From Holothuria scabra (taxonomy: Eukaryota > Echinodermata > Holothuroidea > Aspidochirotida > Holothuriidae), in assembly GCA_037179385.1 (NCBI GenBank), contig CM074188.1:17811318-17875317 (forward strand): DNA of 64,000 nucleotides, in the 5' to 3' direction. Each line of letters begins with the position of its first letter. Position 1 is the first letter of the stretch. The notes beneath the pieces are model-generated. The model was given only the letters and a program-made list of their open reading frames with translations, was not told the DNA's origin and ran no database searches. The translations under genes and the position numbers were made by a program. Of this stretch, positions 36,665 through 50,095 are shown one piece after another.

Positions 36665-38129
36665 TTAAAGGGGTACTGAGCAAACAGATTCGGTTCGGTA
36701 CCATAACTACAAAATAGTGAGACCAGGCATATTTCTTGTTGTAAGCACGGTACCCGGATTCAAAAGCTGAAGAAAGGCAGACTTAATTCATACCATCGAG
36801 GTGGATTGTTATTGACATCAGTAAACAACGCATTGCAACAGATTTAACACGGATTGTGTATGGTCAACGGCGCAGACATGACGAATTATTGGCACAACAA
36901 CTTTTCAAACATTGAGTCAATGAACCGTATTCTCATCACGCTTTAAACCTGTGAGGGAAAGAAATAATTCATTTTTAGGCTTTGTCTCCAGACAATATAT
37001 TGCAATATTGTTACTTCCAACTTTTACGAAAGGAAAATGCAGCCCTCGATGAGTTTACCTTGTCATTAAAATTCAGGAATGGATCCTCTCAGTATTGTAA
37101 TAATGCGTATGCTACTTCGTGCATCGCTTGCATTAATCCAGCGATGCATTAACCTGGTCTAATGCACGGTCTATGCTGCTTAGCTTTTAATTCAATGTAA
37201 CTTCAGAGGTATACTAGTACGGTACTTAAAAGCAGAGATATGCTGAATTTCATTTGTATTTACATACTGAAATTTATTCCTGATCTATCATTTATATGAC
37301 GAATGCGTATTTCGTCCGGAAAAGGGCACAGACTCAAGAGGGCTCAAAAGTATCATACATACACGAGTTAATTATCCACACACACACACCTCTAGCATTT
37401 TAATTGTTATTCAAGTCACTTCTAAAGGTTTTACCCCAAAAATATCGGAAAATAAGACACTCCCCGAAATAAAAACCAGCTGAGAGGATGGCATTTACCC
37501 TCCCAGTTCGATTTCTGTTTAGAAATCAGTGGCCCAAGAAACCACAAACACATGGGCATTTGGTTATAAGTTAAAAAAGAAGGTTTAAAGTCAAATCAAG
37601 TTTTGATATAAAGAGGACTACTTATTCTAAGTACTTTGGTGAATGGTTCACGAGATATGCCATGAGCAGGTAAAGTTGTCAAACAAAAACTGAACTTGAA
37701 GTAAACACGTATATTACATCATATCCCCACATGAATGGACAGTCTTTTGTTTTTCTTTAAACTTTAGAGAAAAACTTTTCCTCCTCAACAATCTCATAAT
37801 ATCAGAATATGATTGCATAAGTGGCACGAGAAATTTATAAATTTTGCATTTAATACAGGAAACCGCTACTTCTAATTACTTCAAGGTCAACATAACAGGC
37901 TGAAAACAAAGGGAAACAAAGCATTTCTTGTCAATTTGAGGGAGTGATGTAATCTCTGCTTCCCTTAAGCTCATTCAGATTTTGAAACACAAGTTTAGTG
38001 ATATTATTATAAGTTTTTTGATATCTCGAAAAATTTAAGTCCGATTTGAGTGGACGTTTCACCACACCGAGTGGATTTGGTTCCTTTTTACATATGAAAG
38101 TTTCATTTTTGCTTAAACTACCCCTTTAA
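36665..38129. mobile_element. 1.46-kb TTAA-bounded inverted-repeat element
   Basis: The left end is TTAAAGGGGTACTGAGCAAA and the right end, inverted, is TTAAAGGGGTAGTTTAAGCA. Both start with the T2/Kolobok-like TTAAAGGGG tip. No transposase frame is visible, so it is a non-autonomous deletion form, or two decayed ends that happen to pair. Confidence 0.5.
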
Positions 38130-38216
38130 GTGGGTCATCTGTTACGCCATCCTGTGGGATTAAAAAGAGTATCTCTTTTTTGATATATTCATTGCTTTGA
38201 CTTACACCTAAACCGA

Positions 38217-38446
38217 CTGCATGGTTAAGTGGTTAGAGCAGTCTGTAGGTCGGGAGTTCGGGAGTTCGATTCTTAGCCGGGTCATACCGAAGACTTTAAA
38301 ACGGAACCTACTGCCATTGGGCTTGCTGCTCGGCAAAACGTTAACGGTGAGCCACTACTGGTAAAAGGCGGTTTTCGGCTCGACACTGGGCGGTAAAACT
38401 CCATCTAACAATCGAAGTAACTAACTAACTAACTAACTAACTAACC
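38217..38446 (+). mobile_element. tRNA-derived SINE with (CTAA)n tail
   Basis: The A box is TGGTTAAGTGG (38222-38232), with a degraded B box at 38263-38273. The body has GGAACCTACTGCCATTGGGC and CACTGGGCGGTAAAACTCCA, and a tail of CTAA repeats (38417-38446). The body matches the copy at 21627-21870. Confidence 0.7.
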
Positions 38447-38600
38447 AACCTGACTTATATTGCTGGCGTATATGATTAATTAGAAAATTACTCCCCTCCC
38501 TCTGACGGTGGACATTTGTGCTTTGACCTTGATTTTCGAAACTAGCAGTGCAGTGACTCGGTTAACCTTGAGATACTGGACATGCACCTCCAAAAGATTC

Positions 38601-38914
38601 TTAAAGGCCCAGTTCTCTAACCCCAAACAGTATCAATTCTCCTGACCTTCTTACTTAAGCCCCTCCCACGATTGTCTTAAATATATCCTTATCCAGACGC
38701 AATCTCAGTTTATTGCTTCAGGGTGAGTACAGAAAAGCCTTGCATGTGTATACCTAAAACACTCTCAGTACAGGTCATGCTGTGTAATATAAGCTTTGGT
38801 AATCTGCATTGTTTGAATTAACAATCAGTCAAAAAGCTGGGCCAATGGAGGGTTTCTGTACCCCCCCCCCCCCCACAAGAAGTGTAGTTTGGGGTGAGAA
38901 GATTGGCCCTTTAA
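38601..38914 (+). mobile_element. T2/Kolobok-like MITE, family B, copy 3
   Basis: This full-length copy has left end TTAAAGGCCCAGTTCTCTAA and a right end that reads inverted as TTAAAGGGCCAATCTTCTCA. A C-run has expanded inside the right third. Confidence 0.8.
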
Positions 38915-38999
38915 GGATTCATTTGTATTGCTGCATCATATGATAGGATCAGAATCGAACTCATGGCTACATTACCAAAGGAATTTCGAAGCATAAAAA

Positions 39000-41900
39000 T
39001 CAGTTCAAATTTACTGAATTTATACACGAAAAAGAAATCACAAAATTCGAAACAGAAATAAAAATTTAAAGGCCAATCTGTCACATTATTGGTATTTGGG
39101 ACCAAAAACATATCAAGGGGGTACGTCATGTTCCAAAACTAAACAAATGAATGTTTGCAAACGAGCATATTTCTTACTATTTTCAGCAGTATAGTACACC
39201 TGTAGTCATTGTTTGGGCTATGAACGCCTGATGGAAATATCAAGGTCGGTTCGATATTTGCTGTTTTCTATTGTAAAAAAATCGGCCAAGTCATAACGCT
39301 ATCGACCAAGTCATGACGCCAAGTATTAAGGGGAAGAAATTTCTCATGTAATTTTTGGGGGTTATGTTTGGATAAGTGGTGTGAGTGTCAGATTCAGTAT
39401 GCAAAAGTGGACTTGAAAAACCACTCAGGTTATCTTTAGGACGAATTTGATACGCCATATGAGCATTGTTCAAGCCTAAATCATTTCTCGTAATTTTCAC
39501 CACCTCCGCGTAACATAGAAACATATTCCAAATGGACGTTTTTGTGATTTTTGTTCAATGAAATGAACAGTATTATTATTCATTTGGCAACCAAAAGTAA
39601 CCGAGTACAACATATTGAGGGGTGTGTTTCCTCGTTATCGTTTTGACATTGCATCAATCAGATTTATCTCAATGAACTGTGAGGTAGGAATTTTGAAGAC
39701 GATAAGCGAGATTATCGTCGGAAACGAGCACTGCTTCAAAGAGTATCGGATGTTGTTTCTTTATCTTTATATCTCCCTGGTTGAAATCTCCATGCCATCT
39801 TAAAATATATTTTATTAACTCAATCTACCTCATGCAATAAATCGTACGGTTTTAGTTGGTAGATCTGGAAAATAAAATTGTCCGTTTTTATATGTTAGTC
39901 TTTATCCTCAGGGGAAAATGCGAAATACGATTTTCTCGAGTTTCATTGATAAAGATATGCAATACTTGAGCTGTTAAGGCCACCTACGCTCGCTACGTGA
40001 GCAAAAATAGCATGGTTTAATTTGTTTCCCAATTTGAAATGCGACCCTCCTAAAATCGCTGCAGGGGACGAATACATCTCTTTAAGTCCCGAGGCAATCA
40101 TCTTTAATGCGATGATTAAATTGTTGAAGTTCCAGTTCTACTGCTGGAGGGGTGGTGGGGCCTCCCAACAGCTACTGGGTTATGAATAGGCTAAGTATCC
40201 TTCTAGAGATATACCTGTTGCAAACACACATTAACATGTTCCAGCATACCTATACGTTGTTTGCGTTCGTATGTACCTTTTTTATTGGAGTTGATTCTTT
40301 GTCCAGGTAGAAACTCAATGTTTATATTCACTCTCTGAAATTTCGAGTTCAGCTCAGTAGTTCCAGTCGTACCCTTTGCAAAACTGTATATGTGCGATAT
40401 GGAAAACCCCCTTCCGCCAAAGACTTCACCCTGAACTCCATTGTCCTTGTACATAACAGCGAATGGTGATTACTAAACCTAACTGCAAAGATCCGAAAAG
40501 CGAAGCTCTCCCTGGTTTCCCGCTACTTTTAGGCAAATAATTTTTAAAAGAAAGGGTGGACTGCATATGGTTATTGGTTATTCCTGACTGAAATTTTGAG
40601 TCGAATTCATGCTACAAATTTTACGATCAAAGTCATGTTTAAACCTTTCAAAGTGTTGTTTGTCCGAATGTTTGCATACAATTATCACGACTCTGTGAAA
40701 TTCTTCGTGCTCTTCCAGCTTATGTCGGCAGTCGGCAAATCACAAGCTCAGCTGGTGTCCTCAATCAGGCTACAGCTGTTAGGTACCATGCTCCTCGAGC
40801 TTCTCACCGTGACCAATAGAGCAACGGGAAAGTCGGGACATGCATCCCCACTTATTCAGAGCCATTAAAAGTTGAAATATCTTCTTGGATGGGTATATCT
40901 CATGAATAAGCTAGTTTGGTGATTCGTTTTGGTGGTTTTGCTCATGCGTACATCCTGCAAATCCGTCGGAATAAGCAAACCGATCCTGCACCAAAACGTA
41001 CACCAAAATTTAAGTTCACGTGAAAATTACGTGAAGTCATTCTTTCTTAATCCATCCGTAACATAAGAATGGATCTCAAGCATGGTTTTGTGCAATGGAT
41101 TGTCTCTAATTGTCTTTAGTTGTCTTTTTTGGGGGTAAAAATTTGCATTTTAAGTCTGACGTGAAGTAGGACTGAATCCCTATTTTCGTTCGGGTTCGCT
41201 AGGCACTTATTGTTGTGTACACGCACTGACGAAACAAGGGAGCGCCGTACGTTAAGTGCCGAGCTCGGTTTGTACATCCCACGCTGTGCCCCACGAATCC
41301 ATGCGACAACGAATTACCGAATTCGCTTGTTAGGTGTTCAATACAATACGTGTAATTAATTTGCGTGATAAAGCTCACAATGTCAAATATGGCCATGTTC
41401 TTCTCTCGGGATGCTGCCAATATTCCTAATTACAGTCAATGAGTAAAACAGCTGAATGTTTTCTCTTTCCACAAAACCATTCCTACCGTACTATAAAGTG
41501 ACTTTACAAGTTGGTTTCCACTGAATAATAATATTTAGGTTGGGACATGGAATGATAAAACGGATCCTCTGCTGAAAGTGAAGCCCCTGCAAGTTTAAAC
41601 TTCTACATTGTTTAAGGGTATGTTATTATTATGATTATTATTATTATCATCATCATCATCGTCATCGTCATCGTCATCGTCATCGCCATCGTCATCGTCA
41701 TCGCAATCGTCATCGTCATAGTCATTGTCATCGTCATCGTCATCGTCGTCACCGTCATCATCATCATCATCATCATCATCATTTTTAGGATTCAACATCA
41801 TGTGTGGATGTTACGGAGTGAAAAACAAATTCTAAGTTGTTTGGAACATAACGCATTTTTTCACAGTATTGAAAGGGTGAGTGTGCATGTGTAACCAATG

Positions 41901-43027
41901 CACCCATGTCCTCCCCGCTATTGTCGATCAAGAACAACAGCTGAGTATACGCCAGTTATTTGGTTATATTATAAGTATTGCCAGGGAGTTGCATCTCCCT
42001 TGTATTTCTTGGCAGCATCCATACCACGTGGTTATAAGGGCGCTTCGAGGTGAGGATTATAAATACTTTTTCCCCGCCCCTTCTCGAAAAATACGTGAAA
42101 AATGAGTGTCATACCCTTCTCCGGTTAAAAGGATCGTGTCTTGTCGATACCTTATATTAGTCCTATATTACCCCGGTTGGGCGAGATTGAGACTATACAA
42201 TTTACCACTTAAAGAAAAGCCCATAGCCGAATTAAAGGTTAATATGTTGAAGTAGAACATATTTTAAGCATTTTGTTGAAAATTTCATTCATTTCCCAAG
42301 TTATGCTCTCGATATATTAGCAATTTAAGTGGATTTATTTTCTATAAAAAAGTGAATTTGAAGCAAGCAGGTGTGATGACATGGATTCACATTGTTGGCC
42401 AATGTTTTGTTTTTCTTTAATTTTTACTCTATTTATATGACTTTGAAAATCAAATAAGGATCTTATCTTGCCCCTAAGGCATAAAAGGTTTTAGATGCTC
42501 TATGGCATCAATATATCAGAGTTAAGTTGCATAAAATTGGATGTAAATTATAAAGAAAATAAAAGTGTTTCAAGTTTATTTATGTAGAAAACTTGCCACA
42601 TTCAATTGATAATATCAAACATGGGAAATGAATAAAAATTTCACCAAAGTGTTTAGAATATGTTCCTCTTATACATAACAAGAACAATTCTGGACTATTC
42701 TTTTGAAGGATATCAGGGTCTATCACACTTCTAAACATGAATCCGTATGAAAGAGAAATAACGGCCATGGGCATACCCAAGTATGGACAGGGAGGCTTCG
42801 CTTTTGGAGAATAAAAAAAACTTGAAGAAGAGAAAATTAAAAAGCAAATAAGTTTTCAGAAGTTAAAATTCCGAAATCGAAAATCATTAGATGCAACTCT
42901 CAAGGCCTAGAAGAGGCCATTTTCAGCTACCTGGAAAACATTTTACCCAAATTTATTTGGGTCCTAAACCAAACTAAAATGGCGCTACATTTACATAGTT
43001 TGCAAAGACTAAAAGATCACTAATGGT
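39000..43027. other. No well-supported gene; one weak frame
   Basis: A minus-strand frame at 40203-40454 (…FQRVNINIEFLPGQ…) looks protein-like but has no signal peptide. A usable acceptor is blocked by an in-frame stop, and it has no partner exon. The rest is AT-rich with the trinucleotide array at 41630-41783. Confidence 0.45.
41630..41783. repeat. (ATT/ATC/GTC)n trinucleotide array
   Basis: It grades from TAT repeats through CATCAT to CGTCAT repeats and back to CATCAT. The poly-Asp and Ile/Val frames over it are repeat artefacts. Confidence 0.95.
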
Positions 43028-43387
43028 TTACCTACAGCTTTCGACCCCTGGAAAATCTCTGTCAAAAAGTTGGGTAGTTGCGCTTTTTTCAACAAGGTGT
43101 TTCTTGATTGGCCGGCGTGTTGCCATTGTATCCGTTGTATTCAATTTGTAAGGGTCAGATATTGGGTTAGGAATTACGGCTATCTTTAGCAAGTTAGGAA
43201 ATTTCTTGTTAGACAGTGCGCATATCGCCCAAACAGAATTTTCCGCAGTATGGTTTCCTGGAAACGTTTTAGTTCTACTTAACATGCATGCAAGACAACG
43301 GAAGGCCCGCCTTTCGTTGTCACCATCGTGACAAGGGCCATAACACGTGGGATACGTCAATGAACCGGAATAAACAGGCGATACCAT
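43028..43387 (-). CDS. Unrecognised 119-residue cysteine-containing ORF
   Basis: An ATG-started frame of 119 residues is less AT-rich than its surroundings. It has six cysteines: C15 and C19 (CYGPC), C31 and C34 (CLAC), C56 and C118. Two N-glycosylation sites (NHT at 45, NTT at 83) suggest a secreted product. The N-terminus is not a convincing signal peptide. The frame stays open about 13 codons upstream of the ATG, so it could be an internal exon. A possible GTAAAC donor overlaps the stop region (exon end about 43032), so it could also splice onward to lower coordinates. No family match is recognised. The CxxxC/CxxC pattern alone is not diagnostic. Confidence 0.3.
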   Translation of the reverse strand: MVSPVYSGSLTYPTCYGPCHDGDNERRAFRCLACMLSRTKTFPGNHTAENSVWAICALSNKKFPNLLKIAVIPNPISDPYKLNTTDTMATRRPIKKHLVEKSATTQLFDRDFPGVESCR

Positions 43388-46300
43388 ACAAGTAACAACA
43401 CGACCAGATATTAACGAAATAGATCGCCTTTAATGGTTTATTGGCTTTCGTTCGGTCTTCACCTGCGGTGGTTTTGTTTCTCTGCTAACCCTAGGAAGTC
43501 TGCTCTTTTTTGAATTGTCACGGATATTTATGAGTTTTTGGATTGATAAACAATATCTCGTTTGACCGTTAACTTTTTTATCAACTAATGATTTGACGTA
43601 AAGGTATCACTTACTCATGTACTAGAATTATTTACATACACCCACGTTACCACGGTGACGATACTTAACAAATAAAAGGTCTACAATATTTAAAAACGCA
43701 CACCAACCCTAAACCGTCATTTATTGATTTTACATTGAAGAGATCCGATTGTCACTTTAACGCAATTCAAAATCGTTTTTGGTGGAGCGACTATCACATT
43801 TGGTAAGGTAAGTTAAAACTCTTTAAAAACCTTAAAAATTGAACTTTATAGATTTAGACCTGTTAGCTTTTATGATCAGGTTGTACTTTAGAAAGGTATA
43901 ACTTCATCAAAAAAATATTCTAGAAAGCCGGCGAAGGAAACAAATGAGCATTTCTGTATTCCATGTACAAATTTTAGTTGGCTACTTGTAAACTTTACAT
44001 TCTGAAATTCCAATTTGTTCAGGAGAGTTCAATTTTCGAAACGGTATGAGGTAGACCTCAGTGTCAGTGTCTTTTCTAGCGCTGTACCTTGTAAACGTAG
44101 CACGTTTAGTCGTTCACTGCATATCAGTTTTTAAGGCTTAGTGTTATGAATGGCAGTTCGTGCAATAAAGGAGCTAAATATTGTTTGTAACTTTGGACAG
44201 GTGAGAATGTACTTTCCGTCAGTCCGTGGACCCGTTTTTTTTCGGGGAGTACCCATTCCACGACGGCGCGTACGTGTTACATGACTCTAACCTTGTCATA
44301 CTATTCACGCCGTTTTATCTATATTTCGACAATGATTGCTAGTTACATATCATTGATTCAACACTAACAAGTAATGCAAACACATTCAGCTAGTTAATTT
44401 TTCATATTTCGAAACACTAAACTTGAAAGAACCGGATCCGTAAGATTAAAGTACATGGTGGGTGCCATTGAACGCATGTAGTCTCGGAAGCCAGCCCAAA
44501 CGAAAGAGGTGCCATGGATTTGCCGAACCCCTTGAGAAACCACCTCCGTAAATTGCAGGGGTTCGATAGCAGAATTTGGAGCAATAGAGCTTCATGCTTA
44601 TCTTTGATCTGCAAGAGAAGTTTCTATATTTCAATGTTTGTGTTAACACTAAAGCGTACTATTTTCACGAACCTTTCGCAAACTACATTAGGGTTGCCAA
44701 GATTGTTGTCAAGGGCGGGGCTGGTGTTTTACTATCTAAGCGGAGCGTACAAGAAAAGTTTTGGCCCAAAAAGGCTGGCAGGGCAGAGCGTCTCCGCACT
44801 GTTTGATCTACTTAAAAATTATCCCTAAATTGACATTTCTGATTGGAATTTTGTATGATAAAACATATTTCACCAGAAAAATAGTTTTACAACTCCTCGG
44901 TAGAGAGCCTAGAGGATTGTTTATGAGCAAACGACTGTGGAATTATGTAGTCTGACACAAATACCATTAGGCAAAAATCTGTGCTGGCGACTGGGAGAAA
45001 AATGTACAAGGGGAAATGAGAATCTGAGCCGGCAGCGTCACCACATTGAACCATCGTAAATTTAAATTGAACCTTATTCAGAACTAGGCAGTAAGTGTAT
45101 TTAACTCTTATCCCAACCACATGTTGCCCAAATTTTTCAGGTTGGTCCAAAGTAAGCCCGGAGGTCTAGCCCCCCCCCCCTTCCCGGTTATGCAATTGGC
45201 ACAGTACCAAAATTTTCGCCCGCATCTCCCACTTTCAGTTCAACGATGAATTTGTTGTTAATGCAGCACGGCCCGGATGTATCAAAACTATCCATCAAAG
45301 TAATTAAGATTGTCTGCATTGGCGATATGGTAAATGCGTAGAGCGTCTTTACACTTCCCTGCAGTCCCTCTTCACCGAGCACCTCGTTGGTCTGGCTTCT
45401 TCCATCATCCTTAGCCCTTACACTTTCTCCCTCACCTATGTCTTCGCTACAAGTGAAGCTCTGCCAGCTTCAGTACTCATTCCATCAATCTTTTTAACTA
45501 GTCTTCTACTCTGTAAAAGTCAATTTACTTCTCGTTATCTTTCCATCGAGTCAGTAACAATGATTCTTTTCTTATTATTTTTGCCTTTCCTTTGTTCCCT
45601 TCATATTATTTCTTTTAACTACTCCTTTTTTTACTTCTTCCGCTCATTGTTTCGTAAGTTTTATCATTTTGTTCATCCTCACGATTTGTCTAAAACCTCT
45701 CTTACACAGTTTCCCCCATAATACATCCTCGCTTTATTTCTAATAAAATTGGCTTCTTCGAATAACTGTACTATCTCCTCAAAATTTAGAATAGAAACAC
45801 AAAACCTTGTAAATACAGCAACTTTGCATTACTTAACACTCCACAACCAGTTTGATTTACAATATGACTTATAAGTTTCGATCTGTATATACTTAAAATA
45901 AAGACAGTGTCAATGGACGCAACTAGAAAGACACGGAAAGTGATATTTCCGGTGACATACAGAACAAGCACGTCATGCCGCACAGCAAGAGGAGCTGTCT
46001 TAAGTTGCAACATTTTCTCATTTTTCTGTTAGTCGTATCGATAAATGCGTCATCAAATTGTGATTTGTTCAAAATCAACACGACAGTCTAAAAAAACAAA
46101 GGGAAAGAAGGCTTTTCTCCTGTCAATGTGAGGGAGTGATATAACCTGGGAGGCCTGGGGGTCTAGCCCCCCCCCCAGATTTTCTTCAGCCCCCCCCCCC
46201 CCCAGATTTTTTGCCTCCTGATGTAGTAATTGAGAAAAAAATAAAATGTTTGAACGGAAATGCACTCTGGAGTATTTCCTTCGAAAAGAGTAAATAAATA

Positions 46301-46616
46301 AAATGTGTAGCAATTAAGAAAACATGCATGAATGTGTGTAAAACACCTTTTGTGTGCACGTATGAAATCAAGTAATAACTTCAAAATGATTACTTTCACT
46401 AAATTAGATACCGTATATAATCTGCACTGTCGTTTATTGCATTACACTTCGACGATGAAACGAACGTTTCGACGGCAAACTCGAATTTGACTTTGTTAGG
46501 TTAAGACCCTATCTGCCTTTCGGATGGCTGGTTGATTTACTGAAAACAAGGCACTCATACATTGGAGACCATTCTTGCACGACTATTCCTATACTTTATC
46601 ATACACAAAATATGCC

Positions 46617-46924
46617 TTAAAGGCCCTGTTCTCTCACCTCAAAAAAGTGCCAATTCTCCTAATCTCCTTACTTAAGCTCCTCCCACAATTGTCTGAAATT
46701 CATCCTCATCCAGAGACGATCTCAGTTTTGATTGCTTCGAGTCGAGTATAGAAAAGCTCAATGTTTATAAACAAATCACTCTTAGTACAGTTCATGCTGT
46801 GTAATAAAAGCTTTGGTACGCTACACTGTTTGATTTAGCTGTCAATCAAGGAGATGAGCCAGTGGAGAATTTCAGATCACCCCTACCAAAATTGTGGTTT
46901 GGGGTGAGAGGATTGGCCCTTTAA
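46617..46924 (+). mobile_element. T2/Kolobok-like MITE, family B, copy 4
   Basis: This is a full-length copy. TTAAAGGCCCTGTTCTCTCA is at the left, and GAGAGGATTGGCCCTTTAA is at the right. Internal words match those at 38601-38914. Confidence 0.8.
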
Positions 46925-49799
46925 GGGTAAGGTGCTGCCTTCGAATAATTCTTCCCATCCATCCCTAACAAGTAGGCCTATGTCGTGTCTCACTCCTTCG
47001 CATGACAAGTGCCACTGCAGAACGATTTTTTCGACAAGTCCTCTTTTTACTAGTTGGCAATGGCGTCCGGGCGGATTTGTAAAGTGTCCACAAGGTCCGA
47101 ATTTCATGTGTTTCCCTCATGATCCATACTTCTGCTTTGCGGTTTAAATATTTTGAGAGATTTACTCGTAGTATTTTCATTTTGACTACGTAATGTACCG
47201 ATGACTGAACAAATACTGCACCATTTTTCATCTAAACACCACTGAAAGCCGGAAAACATTGTTACTTGGGTAGTATGTATGTCACTTGCAAAATCTCTAC
47301 AAAGACTAAAAATGAGTATTTTGAAAATTTTCATGCTCCCCACAAAGGCAAATCCTAAAACTTAGGCCTATCATCAGTTCAAATTTTTGCCAAACTTAGC
47401 ACCATTTTGCATCTAGCAAATCTAACGCAAAGAAAGTTTCTCAGAGGAGGACACAACTAATTTTGGTTTTCTTATTGAAGCTGAAATCTATTCAAACATT
47501 TCCGCATTTGCGATCTTCGTTCTCATGAAGTTCAAATTTTTTTCCCAAGAGAAAGGGAGATACCGGTTTCCTTTAGTCTCATCCCCAGGCCATGGCAAAG
47601 ATCAGAAATGCCCAGATATTGGGTCCCTAAAAAGTCTGTGTATTATCATTTCTCACAGAATGATTTTTTATTCACACTATTTGAGAAGTGGTAGACATGA
47701 GAAAGTTCGTATTTCAAGGCTGGGTACATCCAGCTAAAAACACGTGGGAAGTGCCGTTTCCAGCCATCTGGAGGGTTTTTTAAAACCCAAAATTTTCTTT
47801 TACGCTCCGCGCCAATCGATGGTGGCGCTCCGCTTAGATAATTTTGCCGCGCCTGAACCGCGGTGGTACCAGCCCCCCCCCCCACACTTTTTACCTAGGC
47901 CCCCCAGAAATTCCATCCTGGCTACCCCACTGGTAAAATAAAAAAAGATGGAGCGAAAAGGGAAACGCATGGGCCTAGGAAAATAAAAAAATAAAAAACA
48001 AAGCTCCATGTTTAGAGAAAGTCACAAATTTCCAAAAGATCGACCTGTTAAATTACGTCATGCCTTATATAACTCGATGCCTCATCAGTCCTGATGTGTC
48101 ACTGTTCAAAAGGAAACTTAGGTGGAAATACCTCGTTATTGCTTCCTGTAGTATCGTTTAAGTAAATAACTTTTCAAAACCCTCGCTACTCTCTCGCTTT
48201 TCACTTCCCATATCAACTGTCACCATCTTTAGCAAATTTTCTAACTGCTAGTACCATTTGTAATCATTATCATGACAAATCTTATTTATGGAATTTCAAA
48301 CTGAACATCTGAGGAGAACAACCAATTCTCAAGATATTCACAAAATGCACAAAAAATAACGCAACATCTGGGGTTGGCTAACAAGCTCGTCAAGTCGATT
48401 GATTTTTAATCCCTTTTGAGCACAATGAAAGCATATATCACTTGAAGGCAAGATCGTGTTATAAACTCAGGTATCAGTACACCCCCAGCCTTTGATCTAC
48501 TCAGCTGTCTTTGTTGCCTTCTCAAGAAGCAACGTCAACGTGGAACAAGAAGAGTTCCCTTCTTGAGGATTTTCTTCTATTGCATTAAATATAAGGCAAA
48601 AAATGTCTGACTCCGAAATTTTTTAATTTAATCAAATCTAAATTCTATACTTCACATTCCAAAAACTATTGTTTCAAAACTCGGGAAGGCCCTTAAGGTA
48701 ATCCATTCTGCTGTCCTTCCTCAAGATCTTTGCATTGACGATCCCGGTCGACTGTTAGTCATACGGAGTAATAAAACAATTGAAAAAAATCAAAATATTT
48801 TGTAGTTTGTAAAGTGCCACCTTAAAAAGCGAAAATGCATCATTCTATTTGCCACAATGTCGTTATTTCTCCAGAGCTTCCTGGACCATACCAGGGCTCT
48901 CTCCCTTTACCCCACCATTACGAGTAGCTGACCATGCTTTGACACCGTACTTTCAGACACTAATTCGGCGATTCCCACCCCCTCTTCGAGATACTTGCTT
49001 TTCTCCTCTTTGGGGCATCCAAACACGGTTGGACACTGAAGAAATATCTGAGGACAACTCGCTCCAAACGTGTCTAGGTAGATGTTGCTTCCTGTCGTAA
49101 TTTCCCAGCCTCGAAGAAGAAATCACACGGGGGCGCGCACACACACACCCACCAGGGAGTTGTAACACAACTCCCTGAATCCAGACACATGCGACAAAGT
49201 TATGGCTTTCGTGGTGTCATGTACATTGACGTTCCATTCCCTTTTCGTCATACAACACCTCTGGCTGTAATGCGCACATTTCGACAAATTTGTCAAAATT
49301 TAAAACGATTACTTACAAAATGATAAATTCATTGTAATATTTTTTTATTTTAATGAAATTTGGCCTACCTACCCCTTTCCGATTTTTTTTATCCTTGTAG
49401 ATAAATTTGCATACCGGGGTGTCTAGGCCACAACACCAAAATAATATCAAAGCTGATTATTTATGTACAGCTAAAGCCTATTCTTTTCATTCACCTTAAC
49501 ACAGAATGCATTCCTTCTTGATGGATATGCCTTTTATATGAACTGCTGGTACAACTATATCCAATTTTAAAGCTCAAAGGCTATACGCACTCCCTTTCCC
49601 TACGTACCCACCCTTATTAGCTGTCCATGAGATCACTTCTTTCAGGTTAATAAGGTACTGGACATTGAAGAGCACGACCGTTAAAATCTGGTCCGGACTT
49701 CATGCCCTAGCGTAAGAATACCAATCATGAAACTGACTGCACTATGTTCAAAAAGTACCCCACAAATGCATACGCGGCCCTACGACTGCTCGTTGAACC

Positions 49800-50095
49800 T
49801 TAAAGGCCCAATTCTCTCACCCCAAACAGTACCCTTTCTACTAACCTTCTAAATTAAGCCCCTCGAACAATTGTCTGAAATTTATCCTCATCCAGATAAA
49901 ATCTTAGTTTATTACTTCAGAGTGAGTATAGAAAAGCTCAATGTGTGTAATCAAAACGCTCTCATTACAGTTCATGCTATAAGATTTAGTACTCTGTATT
50001 ATTTGAATTAGCTGTCAATCAAAGAGCTGAGTCTATTGAGAATTCTGTTAACCCTAAAAGAATTGAAGCTTGGGGTGAGAGGATTGGCCCTTTAA
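49800..50095 (+). mobile_element. T2/Kolobok-like MITE, family B, copy 5
   Basis: This is a full-length copy with TTAAAGGCCCAATTCTCTCA at the left and GAGAGGATTGGCCCTTTAA at the right. Confidence 0.8.

Noticed and set aside
40203..40454. Minus-strand frame with FQRVNINIEFLPGQ
   Set aside because: It is suggestive of protein, but no acceptor can be used because an in-frame stop lies directly upstream, the ATG lacks a signal peptide, and no partner exon was found.
41595..41894. Poly-Asp and Ile/Val-rich frames
   Set aside because: They are translations of the ATC/GTC trinucleotide array.
45188..45382. Minus-strand frame starting at GTG, with CCINNKFIVELKVG
   Set aside because: It has no ATG and no convincing splice site at either end. 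It is also weakly similar to nothing I can name.
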